A DNA stretch of 64,000 nt from Pseudonocardia kunmingensis (GCF_006716445.1 NZ_VFPA01000001.1:124001-188000), one strand, 5' to 3'. Counted from the stretch's first letter, positions 18,171 through 27,355 are shown. Program-made: numbers and translations. Notes: generated by a model from the letters alone, not told the origin.

Positions 18171-19009
18171 TGGCCCGCACCCCGACCCGGCGGCGGCGCC
18201 GCACGCTCACCCTCGTCGGCCTCGCCGTCACCGTCGCGTACCTGTTCCCGGTGTACTGGATGGTGGCCACGTCGGTGAAGACGCAGTCGGCGATCTTCGC
18301 CTCGCCCCCGCAGCTGGTGCCGCTGCAGCCGGTCCTGCAGGCCTACCGGGACACCGTGCTCGGCAACCCGGCGATCCTGCGCGGCTTCCTCAACAGCCTC
18401 GTCGTCAGCACCGGCACGATGCTCCTCACGCTCGTGCTCGCCGCACCGGCGGCGTACGCGCTCGCCCGGTTGCGGCTGCGGTTCGTCGGGGTCGCGGTGC
18501 TCGTGCTGCTCGTGGCCCAGATGCTGCCGACGATCAACCTCGCGGTGCCGCTCTTCCTGATCTTCCGGAAGCTGCACCTCGTGGACACCTACCCGGCGCT
18601 GATCCTGGCCAACACGCTGTTCACGCTGCCGCTGGCGATCATCATCCTGCGCCCGTTCTTCCTGGGCCTCCCCGGCGAGATCGAGGAGGCCGCGCGGATC
18701 GACGGCTGCGGGCAGCTGCGCACGTTCTGGTCGGTGATCCTGCCGCTGACCCGGCCCGGCCTGATCACCGTCGCCACCATCTCGTTCGTCCTGACGTGGG
18801 GCGAGCTCGTCTTCGGCCTGACCCTCACGACGAAGGAGAACATGCAACCGATCACCGTCGGACTGGTGTCGCTGGTCGGGCAGTACGGCACCCGGTGGAA
18901 CGACCTGATGGCAGTGGCCACGGCCGTCGCGATCCCGATCATTGTGGTGTTCGCGGTGCTGCAGCGCCAGATCGTCAGCGGGCTGACCACGGGAACGGGG
19001 CGGGACTGA
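18170..19009 (+). CDS. Sugar ABC transporter permease (MalG-like)
   Basis: A 279-residue partner permease. The N-terminus has a basic RRRRRTLTL stretch then AVTVAYLFPVYWMVATSVK, as in MalG/AraQ-type proteins. The EAA loop is EEAARIDGCGQLRTFWSVILPL. Its ATG shares one base with the stop of the first permease. It completes the CUT1 importer with the two upstream genes. Confidence 0.92.
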   Translation: MARTPTRRRRRTLTLVGLAVTVAYLFPVYWMVATSVKTQSAIFASPPQLVPLQPVLQAYRDTVLGNPAILRGFLNSLVVSTGTMLLTLVLAAPAAYALARLRLRFVGVAVLVLLVAQMLPTINLAVPLFLIFRKLHLVDTYPALILANTLFTLPLAIIILRPFFLGLPGEIEEAARIDGCGQLRTFWSVILPLTRPGLITVATISFVLTWGELVFGLTLTTKENMQPITVGLVSLVGQYGTRWNDLMAVATAVAIPIIVVFAVLQRQIVSGLTTGTGRD

Positions 19010-19010
19010 C

Positions 19011-21218
19011 ATGCGATTGGAACCGTTCCCCTCCAGCGGCGGCGACGGCATCGCCCTGCGGGCCGAGGGCATGGAAGTGAGTGTGCCCACCCCGGTGGCG
19101 GCCGAGTGCCTCGGCCACGTCCCGGTGCTCGCGCGGTACGACTGCCTCACACGCGAAGGCATCGCGCTGGTCGGAAGGTCGGGGTGGCGGGTGGCGGAGC
19201 GCGACTGGGAGCTGCGCGATGTCTGGTCGGCCGACGACCACGGCGTCACAGTGCACCGGCGGCTGCGCGTCGGCGCCGGCGCGGGCACCGTGGGCGCGGC
19301 GCTGGCACTGAAGGCGCACGTCAATGACGGCTTCCGCATGCTGGTGCCGGGCGCGGTCTACTCCCCCGAGCAGCACGCCGGGCACGCCGAGACGGTGTTG
19401 TCGGAGGACCGGATCGCCACCCCGGCGGTGACGGCCCGCCGCCCCGACGGCCGGGTGGTGGGCCTCCTGCGGCTCACACCCGCGACCCGGGATACAGCAC
19501 CGGTCCGCACGCCGGGCGGCCAGGAGTTCCTGCAGGACACCGACATCGGGGCGGTGGGCTTCTCCCCCGACGCGCTGCACGCCCGGGTGCCCTACCGCAA
19601 CAGCGCGGGGAGCTCCGCGTTGGACAGCGACGGCACGCCGTCGCGCACCTACCTGCCGATCGGCCCCGACGGGGGCGAGATCACGGTGTCCTACCGGTTC
19701 TGGGCCGACCAGATGCCGACGTTCGCCGACGCGGCAGCGGCCACGGTCGAGCGGGCGCTCGCGGCCCACGGCATCGAGCCCGTCGACCCGCCCATCACCC
19801 TCGCGGAGGCGGTGCGGCTGCGCCGGGACGGACTGGCCCGCACCTACCGCGAGTGGTCCGGCGGTGGCGCCGGTTTCGTCCTCAACTTCGATCCCGACCG
19901 CGGGTACACGACACCGGCCCGCGCCTTCGGCGCGAGTTTCGCCAACCACGAGATGTCCCGCGCGTTGGACATCCTCGAGTACGGGTTCACCGGCCGCCAG
20001 CTCGACGCGGCGCATGTACTGGCCGAGCACGACCCGGAAGCATGGCTCGACCGTGGGGGCCGCGTCTGCGACTTCTTCGTCGCAACCATGACCACCCCGT
20101 CCGGCTGGAACCACAGCCACTACGACCTGGCGCGGGCCGCTCCGGTGCCGCCGATCGGCGGCGACCGCCCGCTCCTGCACTACCTCGCCCCGTCCGACGT
20201 CACGGGCACCTATCTGCGGCTCATCACCGAGCCGGCCGAGGACCTGCTGCACAACTATCTGTTGCACCGTGTGCACGGCGACGAGCGCCCGCACTGGCGC
20301 GACGCCGTCCGCCGGACCGCCGACTTCCTCGTGCGCGTGCAGCAGCCGGATGGCTCCTGGTTCCGCGCGTACACCCCCGACGGCGACCCGATCACCCAGG
20401 GCAGCTGGTTCGGTGACGACGGACCCGCGGCGCGCAGCGCGACCGCGGTACCCGTTCCGTTCCTCCTACACGCGGCGTCCGCGCTCCCCGACCGCGCCGA
20501 CCGGTTCAGACGCGCGGCAGAGCACGCCTGCCGGTTCGTGCGCCACGCACAGGTCGATCCCGACGAGTACCGCGGCGGCACGCTCGACAACCCCAACGTC
20601 GTCGACAAGGAGGCCGCCCACCTCGCGTGCCGGGCACTGCTCGCCCTGTACCGCGCCACCGGCACGTCCCGCCCGGAGCTACTGGAGAGCGCCGCACGTG
20701 CCGCAATGGTCGCGGCCAGCTGGACGTCACTGTGGGACGTCCCGTCCCGCCCGGGCACGCGGCTTCACCGCCATGGCGTGCGCTCCATCGGCTGGGGCGG
20801 CATCAACGAAATCTGGGGCACCGGCGTCACCGACATCTACAGCCTCTTCTTCCTCGACGACCTGCTCGTGCTCTCCGAGCTCACGGGCAGACCCCTGTTC
20901 GCGCGCGTCGCCGACCTCATCGCGCACGGCACCGCCCAGCTGCTCGCCCACGACGGCGACTGCTACGGCTTCGCCGACACCGGGATGCAGCCGGAGGGCA
21001 TCGCGTTCGCCGACCAGGGCGTGGACGACAGCCTGATCCGAAAGGGCGACACGTGGGGTGGCCTCGGCTGGATCTATGCCGCCGGCACGTCGGGGCTCAG
21101 CTCCTGGTGCCGGGCGGCGGAGGCGACCGGGCGGGCGCGGATCAGCGGGCCGCTCAGTAGTTCCGGAGCAGCTAGTGCCTCGTCAGGAACGGTCGACGTC
21201 GTCACCGGGCCAGGTTGA
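19011..21218 (+). CDS. Large uncharacterised protein, possible (alpha/alpha)-barrel carbohydrate enzyme; C-terminus altered by IS insertion
   Basis: The 735-residue protein starts one base after the permease stop, so it belongs to the sugar operon. Residues 1-260 look like a beta-rich domain. Residues about 270-720 are helix-rich with repeats of the type seen in six-hairpin glycosidases (YGFTGRQLDAAHVLAEHD, LLHNYLLHRVHGDE, ADFLVRVQQPDGSWFRAY, WGGLGWIYAAG). I do not recognise a family with confidence and see no signal peptide. From about residue 722 the frame runs into the left end of an IS630-type remnant starting at 21175, so the last 14 residues are IS-derived and the native end is lost. 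Confidence 0.55.
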   Translation: MRLEPFPSSGGDGIALRAEGMEVSVPTPVAAECLGHVPVLARYDCLTREGIALVGRSGWRVAERDWELRDVWSADDHGVTVHRRLRVGAGAGTVGAALALKAHVNDGFRMLVPGAVYSPEQHAGHAETVLSEDRIATPAVTARRPDGRVVGLLRLTPATRDTAPVRTPGGQEFLQDTDIGAVGFSPDALHARVPYRNSAGSSALDSDGTPSRTYLPIGPDGGEITVSYRFWADQMPTFADAAAATVERALAAHGIEPVDPPITLAEAVRLRRDGLARTYREWSGGGAGFVLNFDPDRGYTTPARAFGASFANHEMSRALDILEYGFTGRQLDAAHVLAEHDPEAWLDRGGRVCDFFVATMTTPSGWNHSHYDLARAAPVPPIGGDRPLLHYLAPSDVTGTYLRLITEPAEDLLHNYLLHRVHGDERPHWRDAVRRTADFLVRVQQPDGSWFRAYTPDGDPITQGSWFGDDGPAARSATAVPVPFLLHAASALPDRADRFRRAAEHACRFVRHAQVDPDEYRGGTLDNPNVVDKEAAHLACRALLALYRATGTSRPELLESAARAAMVAASWTSLWDVPSRPGTRLHRHGVRSIGWGGINEIWGTGVTDIYSLFFLDDLLVLSELTGRPLFARVADLIAHGTAQLLAHDGDCYGFADTGMQPEGIAFADQGVDDSLIRKGDTWGGLGWIYAAGTSGLSSWCRAAEATGRARISGPLSSSGAASASSGTVDVVTGPG

Positions 21219-21472
21219 TCGACTGGCTTGGTGACCGGGAGGCTGTCGCCCGGAGGTGGGTGATGACGCGACAGCCTGAGGTGTTCGTCCGCGAGCTCGA
21301 CCCGACCGAAGCGCAACGCCTGGTGAAGATCACCAGGACCGCGCGGGACCGGGTCCGGCTACGCCGGGCCGGGATCGTGGTGGCCTCGGTGCAGGGCCGC
21401 AGCGCCGCCGATGCGGCGGCGATGTTCGCCGCGACGGCGCGGTACGCGCGGGAGATGATCCACGCCTCCAAC
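21175..21472 (+). mobile_element. IS630-family remnant: left end and transposase N-terminus
   Basis: CTAGTGC at 21172-21178 resembles the end of the complete IS630 copy elsewhere in the window, with TA at 21173-21174 as the likely target dinucleotide. A transposase frame starts at ATG 21263 behind GGAGG. It encodes the usual IS630 N-terminal helix-turn-helix region (VRELDPTEAQRLVKI, RRAGIVVAS, YAREMIHA). After about residue 70 the homology stops. The open frame continues to 21679 only as antisense of an unrelated permease fragment. It is a distant relative of the intact copy rather than a recent partial duplicate. Confidence 0.65.
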
Positions 21473-21486
21473 GAGAAGGAGGTCCT

Positions 21487-21633
21487 CAAGGGCATCGACC
21501 TGGACGTGCGCAGCACCAGCGCGGCGGTGACACCCATCAGGATCGTCGCCACGGCCGTGATCGCCGGATCGACGCCGAACTGGACCGAGTCGAAGATCAG
21601 CTTTGGCAGTGTGACGAGTCCGGGGGCCGGACC
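21487..21633 (-). pseudogene. Fragment of a PotC-like ABC transporter permease (C-terminal helix region)
   Basis: On the minus strand, GLVTLPKLIFDSVQFGVDP and AITAVATILMGVTAALVL match the C-terminal periplasmic loop and last helix of spermidine/putrescine-type permeases, where TLPxxIFxSVxFGVxP is a usual sequence. Only about 45 residues survive, with no start, and the fragment abuts the IS630 remnant. It records a lost polyamine or similar ABC operon. Confidence 0.55.
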
Positions 21634-21742
21634 CGCCGAGGAGGTCGCCGGCCCGCAGCGGCGGGCAAGCACCCCTTAGCAGCCGACGGGTTGGGTTCGA
21701 TGGCCCCGGCAGACACCCGTCCGAACGAGCCAGCGGCCCCGT

Positions 21743-22435
21743 CTACCGCGTCGCCTGGGTCGGCTCGTTCTCCGTGAAGTGCCGCAGCGCGAGCGCGCGG
21801 GAGTCGCCCACGTGCTCGCGCATGAGCTGCTCGGCGCGCTCCGCGTCGTGGTCGCGCAGCGCCATGATGATCGCCTCGTGCTGGGCGTTGGCTCGGCGGA
21901 GCTGATCCGGCGGGTAGGGGTATCGGGAGCGGTAGGTGGCGGTGAAGGCGTGCACCTGGCCGAGGATCGTGCGCAGCAGCTGACTGCCCGCCGCGTCCGC
22001 GATCAGACCGTGCAGCTTCAGGTCCGCCTCGGCCTGCTCCTGCGGGGTGGCGTGGTCGTTGAGGCGCTCGATCCGGCCGTGCGCCTCGTCGAGCGCGGCC
22101 AGTTCCCGCTCGGTGATCCGGCCCGCGGCCAGTGCGGCGGCATGCGACTCGAGCAGCGTGCGGACGGAGTAGATCTCGGAGATGTCGGTGGCCGTGATGG
22201 TGCGTACCGTTGCCCCCCGGTTCGGCGTCATCCCGACGAGACCCTCTCCCTGCAGGATGAACAGGGCCTCGCGGATCGGGGTGCGGCTGATCCCGAGCTC
22301 TTCGGCGAGCGCCCGCTCCCGGAGGGGCTGTCCCGGCTGAAGCCGGCCGTCGAGGATCGCTCTGCGGACGATGCGGGCGACGCCCTCGCTGCTGCGCTGG
22401 GACATGGGCAGGCCGTCATCGGTCAGAAGATCCAT
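21743..22435 (-). CDS. GntR-family regulator, FCD (FadR) subgroup
   Basis: The 230-residue protein has a winged helix (RRAILDGRLQPGQPLRERALAEELGISRTPIREAL) and a C-terminal all-helical FCD ligand domain (IYSVRTLLESHAAALAA, DLKLHGLIADAAGSQLL, NAQHEAIIMALRDHDAERA). The ATG at 22435 is preceded at about 10 bases by GGAGA; a second ATG at 22405 is possible. It is divergent from the pyridine-type catabolic operon, and a near-perfect palindrome of the FCD-operator type lies between them. It most likely represses that operon and responds to a pathway carboxylate or hydroxypyridine. Confidence 0.9.
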   Translation of the reverse strand: MDLLTDDGLPMSQRSSEGVARIVRRAILDGRLQPGQPLRERALAEELGISRTPIREALFILQGEGLVGMTPNRGATVRTITATDISEIYSVRTLLESHAAALAAGRITERELAALDEAHGRIERLNDHATPQEQAEADLKLHGLIADAAGSQLLRTILGQVHAFTATYRSRYPYPPDQLRRANAQHEAIIMALRDHDAERAEQLMREHVGDSRALALRHFTENEPTQATR

Positions 22436-22752
22436 TGCGTGGCCGTCTCCAGAGTCCGCCCCCACGAGGCATCTGCGTGCCCCTCCGCCGACGATCGTAG
22501 ACGCCCGGGTCGTCCGGGCCGGTGGACGCAGCAGGCGGCCCGGCCCGGGAACGACGGGCAGGCCCGGTACTTCGTCACGAGTGTTACGAGCTCGTTGATT
22601 CGAGACGAAGGTCTTGCCCGATCGGCGGTCCACCCGTCATGGTGGAGCCACCCCAAGCCGGGAAGCCGCGAACGAGTACGGCCCCAGATGGTATACAAGT
22701 ATGCCATTCGTCTCGCTCGGGCCCGGCACCAACGACGCAGGGGAGGACCAAC
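22436..22752. promoter_or_regulatory. Divergent control region between the GntR regulator and the hydroxypyridine operon
   Basis: These 317 bp hold no convincing gene. They should carry the promoters for both directions. Besides the operator near 22700 there is a short CGAGCTCG palindrome near 22590. Confidence 0.6.
22688..22707. promoter_or_regulatory. Predicted GntR/FCD operator
   Basis: ATGGTATAC and GTATGCCAT flank a central AA, forming a 20-bp palindrome with one mismatched pair and the GTATAC core frequent in FadR/VanR-type operators. It ends 45 bp before the GTG of the first catabolic gene, a position suited to repression of that promoter. Confidence 0.65.
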
Positions 22753-23445
22753 GTGGATCGGCCTTCGACGGCCCACGTCTACGAGCGGGCCGGGTTCGGC
22801 AGACCGGTGGTGCGCGGCGCGCGGCCTGCCGTTGTGGTCGTGGACTTCACCTACGGCTTCACCGATCCGCAGTACCCGACGGCAGCCGACATGACGGCTC
22901 CCGTGCTGGCGACCGCGCGCCTGCTCGACGCGGCCCGGGCCGCAGGCGCCCCGGTCGTCTTCACCACGATCTCCTACGACGCTGCGCAGGTCGCCGCGCT
23001 CGCCTGGCTGCGCAAGGCCCCGGGCATGGCAGCGCTGCAGGTCGGGAGCCGACTGGTCGAGATCGACCAGCGATTGTCGCCGCGACCGGACGAGCACCTG
23101 CTCACCAAGACCGGGGCATCCGCCTTCTTCGGCACCGCGCTGGCGGGCCACCTCGCCTCGGTGGGGGCCGATACCGTGATCGTGACCGGCGCGACCACGA
23201 GCGGGTGCGTCCGCGCGACCGCCGTGGATGCCGTGCAGCACGGCTACCCGGTCCTGGTCCCGAATGTCTGCGTCGGTGACCGGGCGCGGGCCCCGCACGA
23301 CGCGAGCCTGTTCGACATCAACGAGAAGTACGGCGACGTCGTCGGCCTCGACGACGTCCTCGCCTACCTCGAAGCCCTGCGGCCGGATCCCCCCGAACCG
23401 GAGCAGCTGTCCACCACCACGTCCCAGGCGGAGGCGCGCGCATGA
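22753..23445 (+). CDS. nicF: Isochorismatase-family amidohydrolase, probable maleamate amidohydrolase (NicF-like)
   Basis: The 230-residue protein is a cysteine hydrolase with the family triad Asp31 (VVVVDFTYGF), Lys119 (LTKTGASAF) and Cys152 (TTSGCVRAT). Members include nicotinamidase, N-carbamoylsarcosine amidase and maleamate amidohydrolase. The last releases ammonia and maleate in pyridine-ring breakdown. The operon also encodes NicX-, NicD- and NicE-type enzymes, which makes the maleamate assignment the most economical one. The GTG at 22753 follows GGGGAGG; a longer upstream frame is open but lacks a better start. It is the first gene of the operon and overlaps the next by 4 bp. Confidence 0.78.
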   Translation: MDRPSTAHVYERAGFGRPVVRGARPAVVVVDFTYGFTDPQYPTAADMTAPVLATARLLDAARAAGAPVVFTTISYDAAQVAALAWLRKAPGMAALQVGSRLVEIDQRLSPRPDEHLLTKTGASAFFGTALAGHLASVGADTVIVTGATTSGCVRATAVDAVQHGYPVLVPNVCVGDRARAPHDASLFDINEKYGDVVGLDDVLAYLEALRPDPPEPEQLSTTTSQAEARA

Positions 23446-25346
23446 CGTCCACCAGTCCCACCCCGACCGACGCCCCACCCGTGCCGGCGGGAGCGGCGGA
23501 CGCGCCCGCTCAGGCAGTGCCGGGGAAGCGCTTCGCCAGCCCGTTCGCGGTGCAGACGCCGCCAGGTGCGGAGGGCTGGCACAGCATGTACCCGTACTAC
23601 GCGCTGCTGTGCGACGAGCGCCGCGAGTTCGACGACGGCAAGTTCTGGTTCTTCGACGGGATGCACAACCCCGAGCCGCTCTACCCGTTCGACACGATCA
23701 TGACCGAGAACTGGTGGGTCGCGGTCAGCCAGATGTCGACCCGGGTGTGGCCGATCCCGCTGGCCGGCGGCATCGACCACCGGATCATCAACGGGTACCT
23801 CTACATCAGCCCCAACGCGGTCACCGACGCCGACGAGATCGCCCAGCGGGCCCAGGAGTTCACCGTCCGCGCCGGGCACTACTACGAGAACTGGGACGAG
23901 ATCTACGAGCAGTGGGTCGCCAAGGCGACCGACTGCATCGAACGGCTCAAGGCCATCCGGTTCGCGCCCCTGCCCGGCATGGAGCCGGCGGACCGCGTCT
24001 TCGAGCACCGCGGCCTCTACTCCAGCTACGACCTGCTGAAGAGCTACGGCGAGCTGATCACGAACCTGTTCGAGATGGGTTCGTACCACTTCGAGATGCT
24101 CAACCTCGGCTACGGCGCCTACCTCACGTTCCGCGAGTTCTGCCAGACCGCGTTCCCGGGCATCACCGACCAGACGATCGCCAGCATGGTCTCGGGCATC
24201 GACATCATGCTCTTCCGTCCCGACGACGAGGTCCGTGCGCTGGCGGAGCTCGCCGTCGAGCTCGAACTGACCGACGTGCTGCTGACCGAGGAGGACCCGA
24301 GCTCCGCGCTCGCCGCGCTCGCCGCGCTCCCGGGAGGCGCGCGGTGGCTGGAGTCCTTCGAACAGGCCAAGGACCCGTGGTTCTGGTTCTCGACCGGGGC
24401 GGGCTACCAGCACAGCGACCGCGCCTGGATCGACGACCTGCGTCTCCCGTTCACCGCGCTGCGCGGCTACATCACGAGGCTGCTCGCCGGCGAGGACATC
24501 CGCCGGCCCCTCGAGGAGATCCTGGCCGAGCGCGTGCGGGTGACCGACGAGTACCGCAGCTACCTGCCCACCGACGCCGACCGCGAGTCCTTCGACGGGC
24601 TGGTCGCGCTCGCCCGGCAGGTCTTCCCGTTCGTGGAGAACCACAACTTCTACGTCGAGCACTGGCACCACTCGATGTTCTTCTCGAAGGTGCGCGAGCT
24701 CGGCGAAGTCTTCGTCGCCCATGGGTTCTTCGACGACCGCGAGGACATCTTCTACCTGCACCGCAACGAGATCTACTCGGCGCTCTACGACCTCAACATC
24801 GGCTGGGCCACCGGCACGGAGGCCCGCGGGGTCACCTACTGGCGGCCCGAGATCGAGCGCCGGCGCCGCATCCGGGAGGTGCTCAAGGCCCACCCGCCGC
24901 AACCTGCGCTGGGCGTCCCGCCGGACTACATCACCGAGCCGCTGACGGTGATGCTCTGGGGCATCACCCAGGAGTCGGTGCAGGAGTGGCTCGGCAGCGA
25001 GGGCCGCGACGGCGGTGAGCTGCGTGGGGTCGCGGCCTCGGCCGGCAGGGCGACCGGCCGGGCGCGGGTGATCGTCGACCCCGAGCAGCTGCACGAGGTG
25101 CAGGACGGCGACATCCTCGTCTGCCGGATCACCGCTCCCAGCTGGGCGCCGGTGTTCTCCCGGCTGTCGGCGGCGGTGTCCGACGTCGGCGGGATCATGG
25201 CCCACACCGCGATCGTCTGTCGTGAGTACGGCCTGCCGGCAGTCGTCGGCACCGGCTTCGCCACCACATCCCTGCGCACCGGCCAGCTCATCGAGGTCGA
25301 CGGCAACACCGGCGTCGTCCACGTCGTGGAGGACGTGCCCGCATGA
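23442..25346 (+). CDS. PEP-utilising enzyme with mobile phosphohistidine domain (phenylphosphate synthase subunit A-like)
   Basis: The 634-residue protein resembles the about 70-kDa subunit of phenylphosphate synthase. It has a long N-terminal region (EGWHSMYPYYALL, WFFDGMHNPEPLYPFDT, GGIDHRIINGYLYISP) and a C-terminal PEP-synthase-type swivelling domain (ISAPSW-like ITAPSWAPVFS, then GGIMAHTAIVCREYGLPAVVG). The histidine near residue 588 is the expected carrier of the phosphoryl group. In the known enzyme this subunit transfers beta-phosphate of ATP to phenol. A homologous PEP-utilising protein was reported as needed for 3-hydroxypyridine dehydrogenase activity in Ensifer adhaerens HP1. Here the likely acceptor is the ring hydroxyl of a hydroxypyridine (inference). 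It overlaps both neighbours by 4 bp. Confidence 0.85.
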   Translation: MTSTSPTPTDAPPVPAGAADAPAQAVPGKRFASPFAVQTPPGAEGWHSMYPYYALLCDERREFDDGKFWFFDGMHNPEPLYPFDTIMTENWWVAVSQMSTRVWPIPLAGGIDHRIINGYLYISPNAVTDADEIAQRAQEFTVRAGHYYENWDEIYEQWVAKATDCIERLKAIRFAPLPGMEPADRVFEHRGLYSSYDLLKSYGELITNLFEMGSYHFEMLNLGYGAYLTFREFCQTAFPGITDQTIASMVSGIDIMLFRPDDEVRALAELAVELELTDVLLTEEDPSSALAALAALPGGARWLESFEQAKDPWFWFSTGAGYQHSDRAWIDDLRLPFTALRGYITRLLAGEDIRRPLEEILAERVRVTDEYRSYLPTDADRESFDGLVALARQVFPFVENHNFYVEHWHHSMFFSKVRELGEVFVAHGFFDDREDIFYLHRNEIYSALYDLNIGWATGTEARGVTYWRPEIERRRRIREVLKAHPPQPALGVPPDYITEPLTVMLWGITQESVQEWLGSEGRDGGELRGVAASAGRATGRARVIVDPEQLHEVQDGDILVCRITAPSWAPVFSRLSAAVSDVGGIMAHTAIVCREYGLPAVVGTGFATTSLRTGQLIEVDGNTGVVHVVEDVPA

Positions 25347-26449
25347 CATCCACCGCCTCTGTCCACCCGTTCGTGCTCTGGATCGACGACTCGACTGCTG
25401 TGGGCAACCGGCTGCTGGGTGGCAAGTTCGCGAGCCTCGCGGAGATGACCGCGAACGGCTTCGCCGTGCCCCCCGGTTTCGGGATCACCACCACCGCCTA
25501 CCGGCACTTCCTGGACTCCGCGGGGCTCGCGCAGCGCGCCCGCCAGGTCCGGGCCGAGGCCCGTGGGGCCGACCTCCCACGGGTGCAGGAGCTCAGCGCG
25601 GAGTTCGCCGCCGCGATCGAGGCGGCGCCGATGCCGGCCGACCTCGAGACCGCGATCCGCGAGTCCTACGCCGAGCTGGAGCGGCGGACCGGGAGCACCG
25701 GCCTGCCCGTGGCCGTGCGCTCCAGCGGGGAGTCCGAGGACCTGGCGGGGGCCAGCTTCGCCGGGCAGTACGACACGTTCCTGTGGATCCGGACCGGAGA
25801 CGGCGTGCTCGCCCACGCGCGGCGCTGCTGGGCCGGGATGTTCGGGCCTGCTGTCCTCACCTACCGCCCCGACACCGAACGGGACGCGGCTGCCGGCGAC
25901 CACGCCATCTGCGTCGGTGTGCAGCAGATGGTGCAAGCACGGGCGGCCGGTGTCATGTTCACCCTCGACCCCGTCACCGGCGACCGCTCCAAGGTCGTCA
26001 TCGAGGGCTGCTGGGGCCTCGGGGAAGGCGTCGTCAGCGGCGGGATCACGCCGAGCCGCTACGTCGTGGACAAGGTGACCTTCGAGGTCGTCGCCCAGGA
26101 GGTGCAGCGACAGGAGACCCAGTACGGCTTCGACCCCGACACCGGCAGCGTCGGCCTCGTGCCGGTCGATGCCGAGGTGTCCGGCTCGCCCTGCCTCGAG
26201 GCCGCACAGATCGACACGCTTGCGCGGCTGGCGAAGGAGATCGAGCGGCACCGCGGCGCCCCCCAGGACATCGAATGGGCCGTCAGCCAGACGGGCGAGG
26301 TGCACGTCCTGCAGGTTCGCCCGGAAACCGTCTGGAGCCGACGCCAGGCCGAGCAGCTCGTCACCGAACGCAAGTCCGCGGTCGGTCACGTCCTGGCCCG
26401 CTTCGCCGGCGTCGGCGTGACGCATGGCGGCGGGGGCCGCACGTCGTGA
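25343..26449 (+). CDS. PEP/pyruvate-binding ATP-domain protein (phenylphosphate synthase subunit B-like)
   Basis: The 368-residue product is a free-standing PEP synthase/PPDK N-terminal nucleotide domain. GGKFASLAEMTANGFAVPPGFGI, AVRSSGESEDLAGASFAGQYDT and QQMVQARAAGVMFTLDP are the standard signatures, and DIEWAV..VHVLQVRPETV ends the domain. In phenylphosphate synthase this about 40-kDa subunit uses ATP to pyrophosphorylate and thereby phosphorylate the histidine of the large subunit. The gene order and 4-bp overlap with the large-subunit gene support a two-part kinase. The third, CBS-domain subunit of the phenol enzyme is not present in this operon. Confidence 0.87.
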   Translation: MTSTASVHPFVLWIDDSTAVGNRLLGGKFASLAEMTANGFAVPPGFGITTTAYRHFLDSAGLAQRARQVRAEARGADLPRVQELSAEFAAAIEAAPMPADLETAIRESYAELERRTGSTGLPVAVRSSGESEDLAGASFAGQYDTFLWIRTGDGVLAHARRCWAGMFGPAVLTYRPDTERDAAAGDHAICVGVQQMVQARAAGVMFTLDPVTGDRSKVVIEGCWGLGEGVVSGGITPSRYVVDKVTFEVVAQEVQRQETQYGFDPDTGSVGLVPVDAEVSGSPCLEAAQIDTLARLAKEIERHRGAPQDIEWAVSQTGEVHVLQVRPETVWSRRQAEQLVTERKSAVGHVLARFAGVGVTHGGGGRTS

Positions 26450-27309
26450 AGCCCGCCCCGTTCGCCTACCACCGTCCGACCTCGGTCGCCGAAGCGGTTG
26501 CCCGCCTGGCCGAGTACGACGGGGCGGCCCGCGTGCTCGCCGGAGGCCAGAGCCTCGTGCCGATGCTGAACATGCGGCTGTGGCGGCCCGCGGCACTCGT
26601 CGACATCAACGAGCTCGACGAACTCGACGACGTCCGGCTCGACGGGCACCGGATCACCCTGGGCGCCCTGGTCCGCTACGCCGCCCTGGAGCGCTCGCCT
26701 CTCGTGGCCGAGCGGCTCCCGCTGCTCGCGCGGATGGTGGGGCACATCGGCGACCGGCAGGTGCGCAACCGCGGCACCGTCGGTGGTGCACTGGCCCAGG
26801 CCGACCCCACCGGGGAGCTGGCCCTGGCGTGCCTCGTGATGGGCGCGGTCGTGACCGCCACCGGGCCGGGCGGGACGCGGCGGATCCCCCTGTCCGAGCT
26901 GTACGCCGGCTCCTACGCGAGCACGCTGGAGCCCGACGAACTGCTCACCGCGGTGGAGATACCGCCACAGTCGCGCCACGTCGCCTTCCGCGAGGTCTGC
27001 CGCAAGCACAACGACTTCGCCGTGCTCAGCGTGGCCACCACCGGCGACCGGGATGCCGACGGCCGGTGGCACGACGTCCGCATCGGCCTCGGCGGGGTCG
27101 CGGACACCCCAGTCCTCGCCGGAGCGGCCGCCGCCGCCGTCACCGGCACGGCCCTCGACGACGCCGACCTCGAGGCCGCCGCGGCCGCCGCACTCGAGGT
27201 CGTCGACCCGCCCACCGACGTGCGCGCCTCGGCCGAATACCGCCGGCATCTGGTCCCCGTCCACGTCCGCCGGGCGCTCGCCGAGCTGCGCGCGGCGCCG
27301 TCCCGGTGA
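26446..27309 (+). CDS. Molybdenum hydroxylase, FAD subunit (CoxM-like)
   Basis: The 287-residue protein is the medium subunit of a xanthine-oxidase-family hydroxylase. LAGGQSLVPMLNMRL near residue 30 and RGTVGGALAQADPTGELAL near residue 105 are the FAD-binding signatures. It carries electrons from the 2Fe-2S subunit to an acceptor. The GTG at 26446 overlaps the previous stop (GTGA). Unlike most such operons, the three hydroxylase subunit genes are not adjacent: the SRPBCC, HD, NicD- and NicX-type genes sit between this gene and the other two. Confidence 0.92.
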   Translation: MKPAPFAYHRPTSVAEAVARLAEYDGAARVLAGGQSLVPMLNMRLWRPAALVDINELDELDDVRLDGHRITLGALVRYAALERSPLVAERLPLLARMVGHIGDRQVRNRGTVGGALAQADPTGELALACLVMGAVVTATGPGGTRRIPLSELYAGSYASTLEPDELLTAVEIPPQSRHVAFREVCRKHNDFAVLSVATTGDRDADGRWHDVRIGLGGVADTPVLAGAAAAAVTGTALDDADLEAAAAAALEVVDPPTDVRASAEYRRHLVPVHVRRALAELRAAPSR

Positions 27310-27355
27310 CCCCGTCCACCACCCGCCGACCCGCCCCGAGCGGAGGAGAGGTTCC

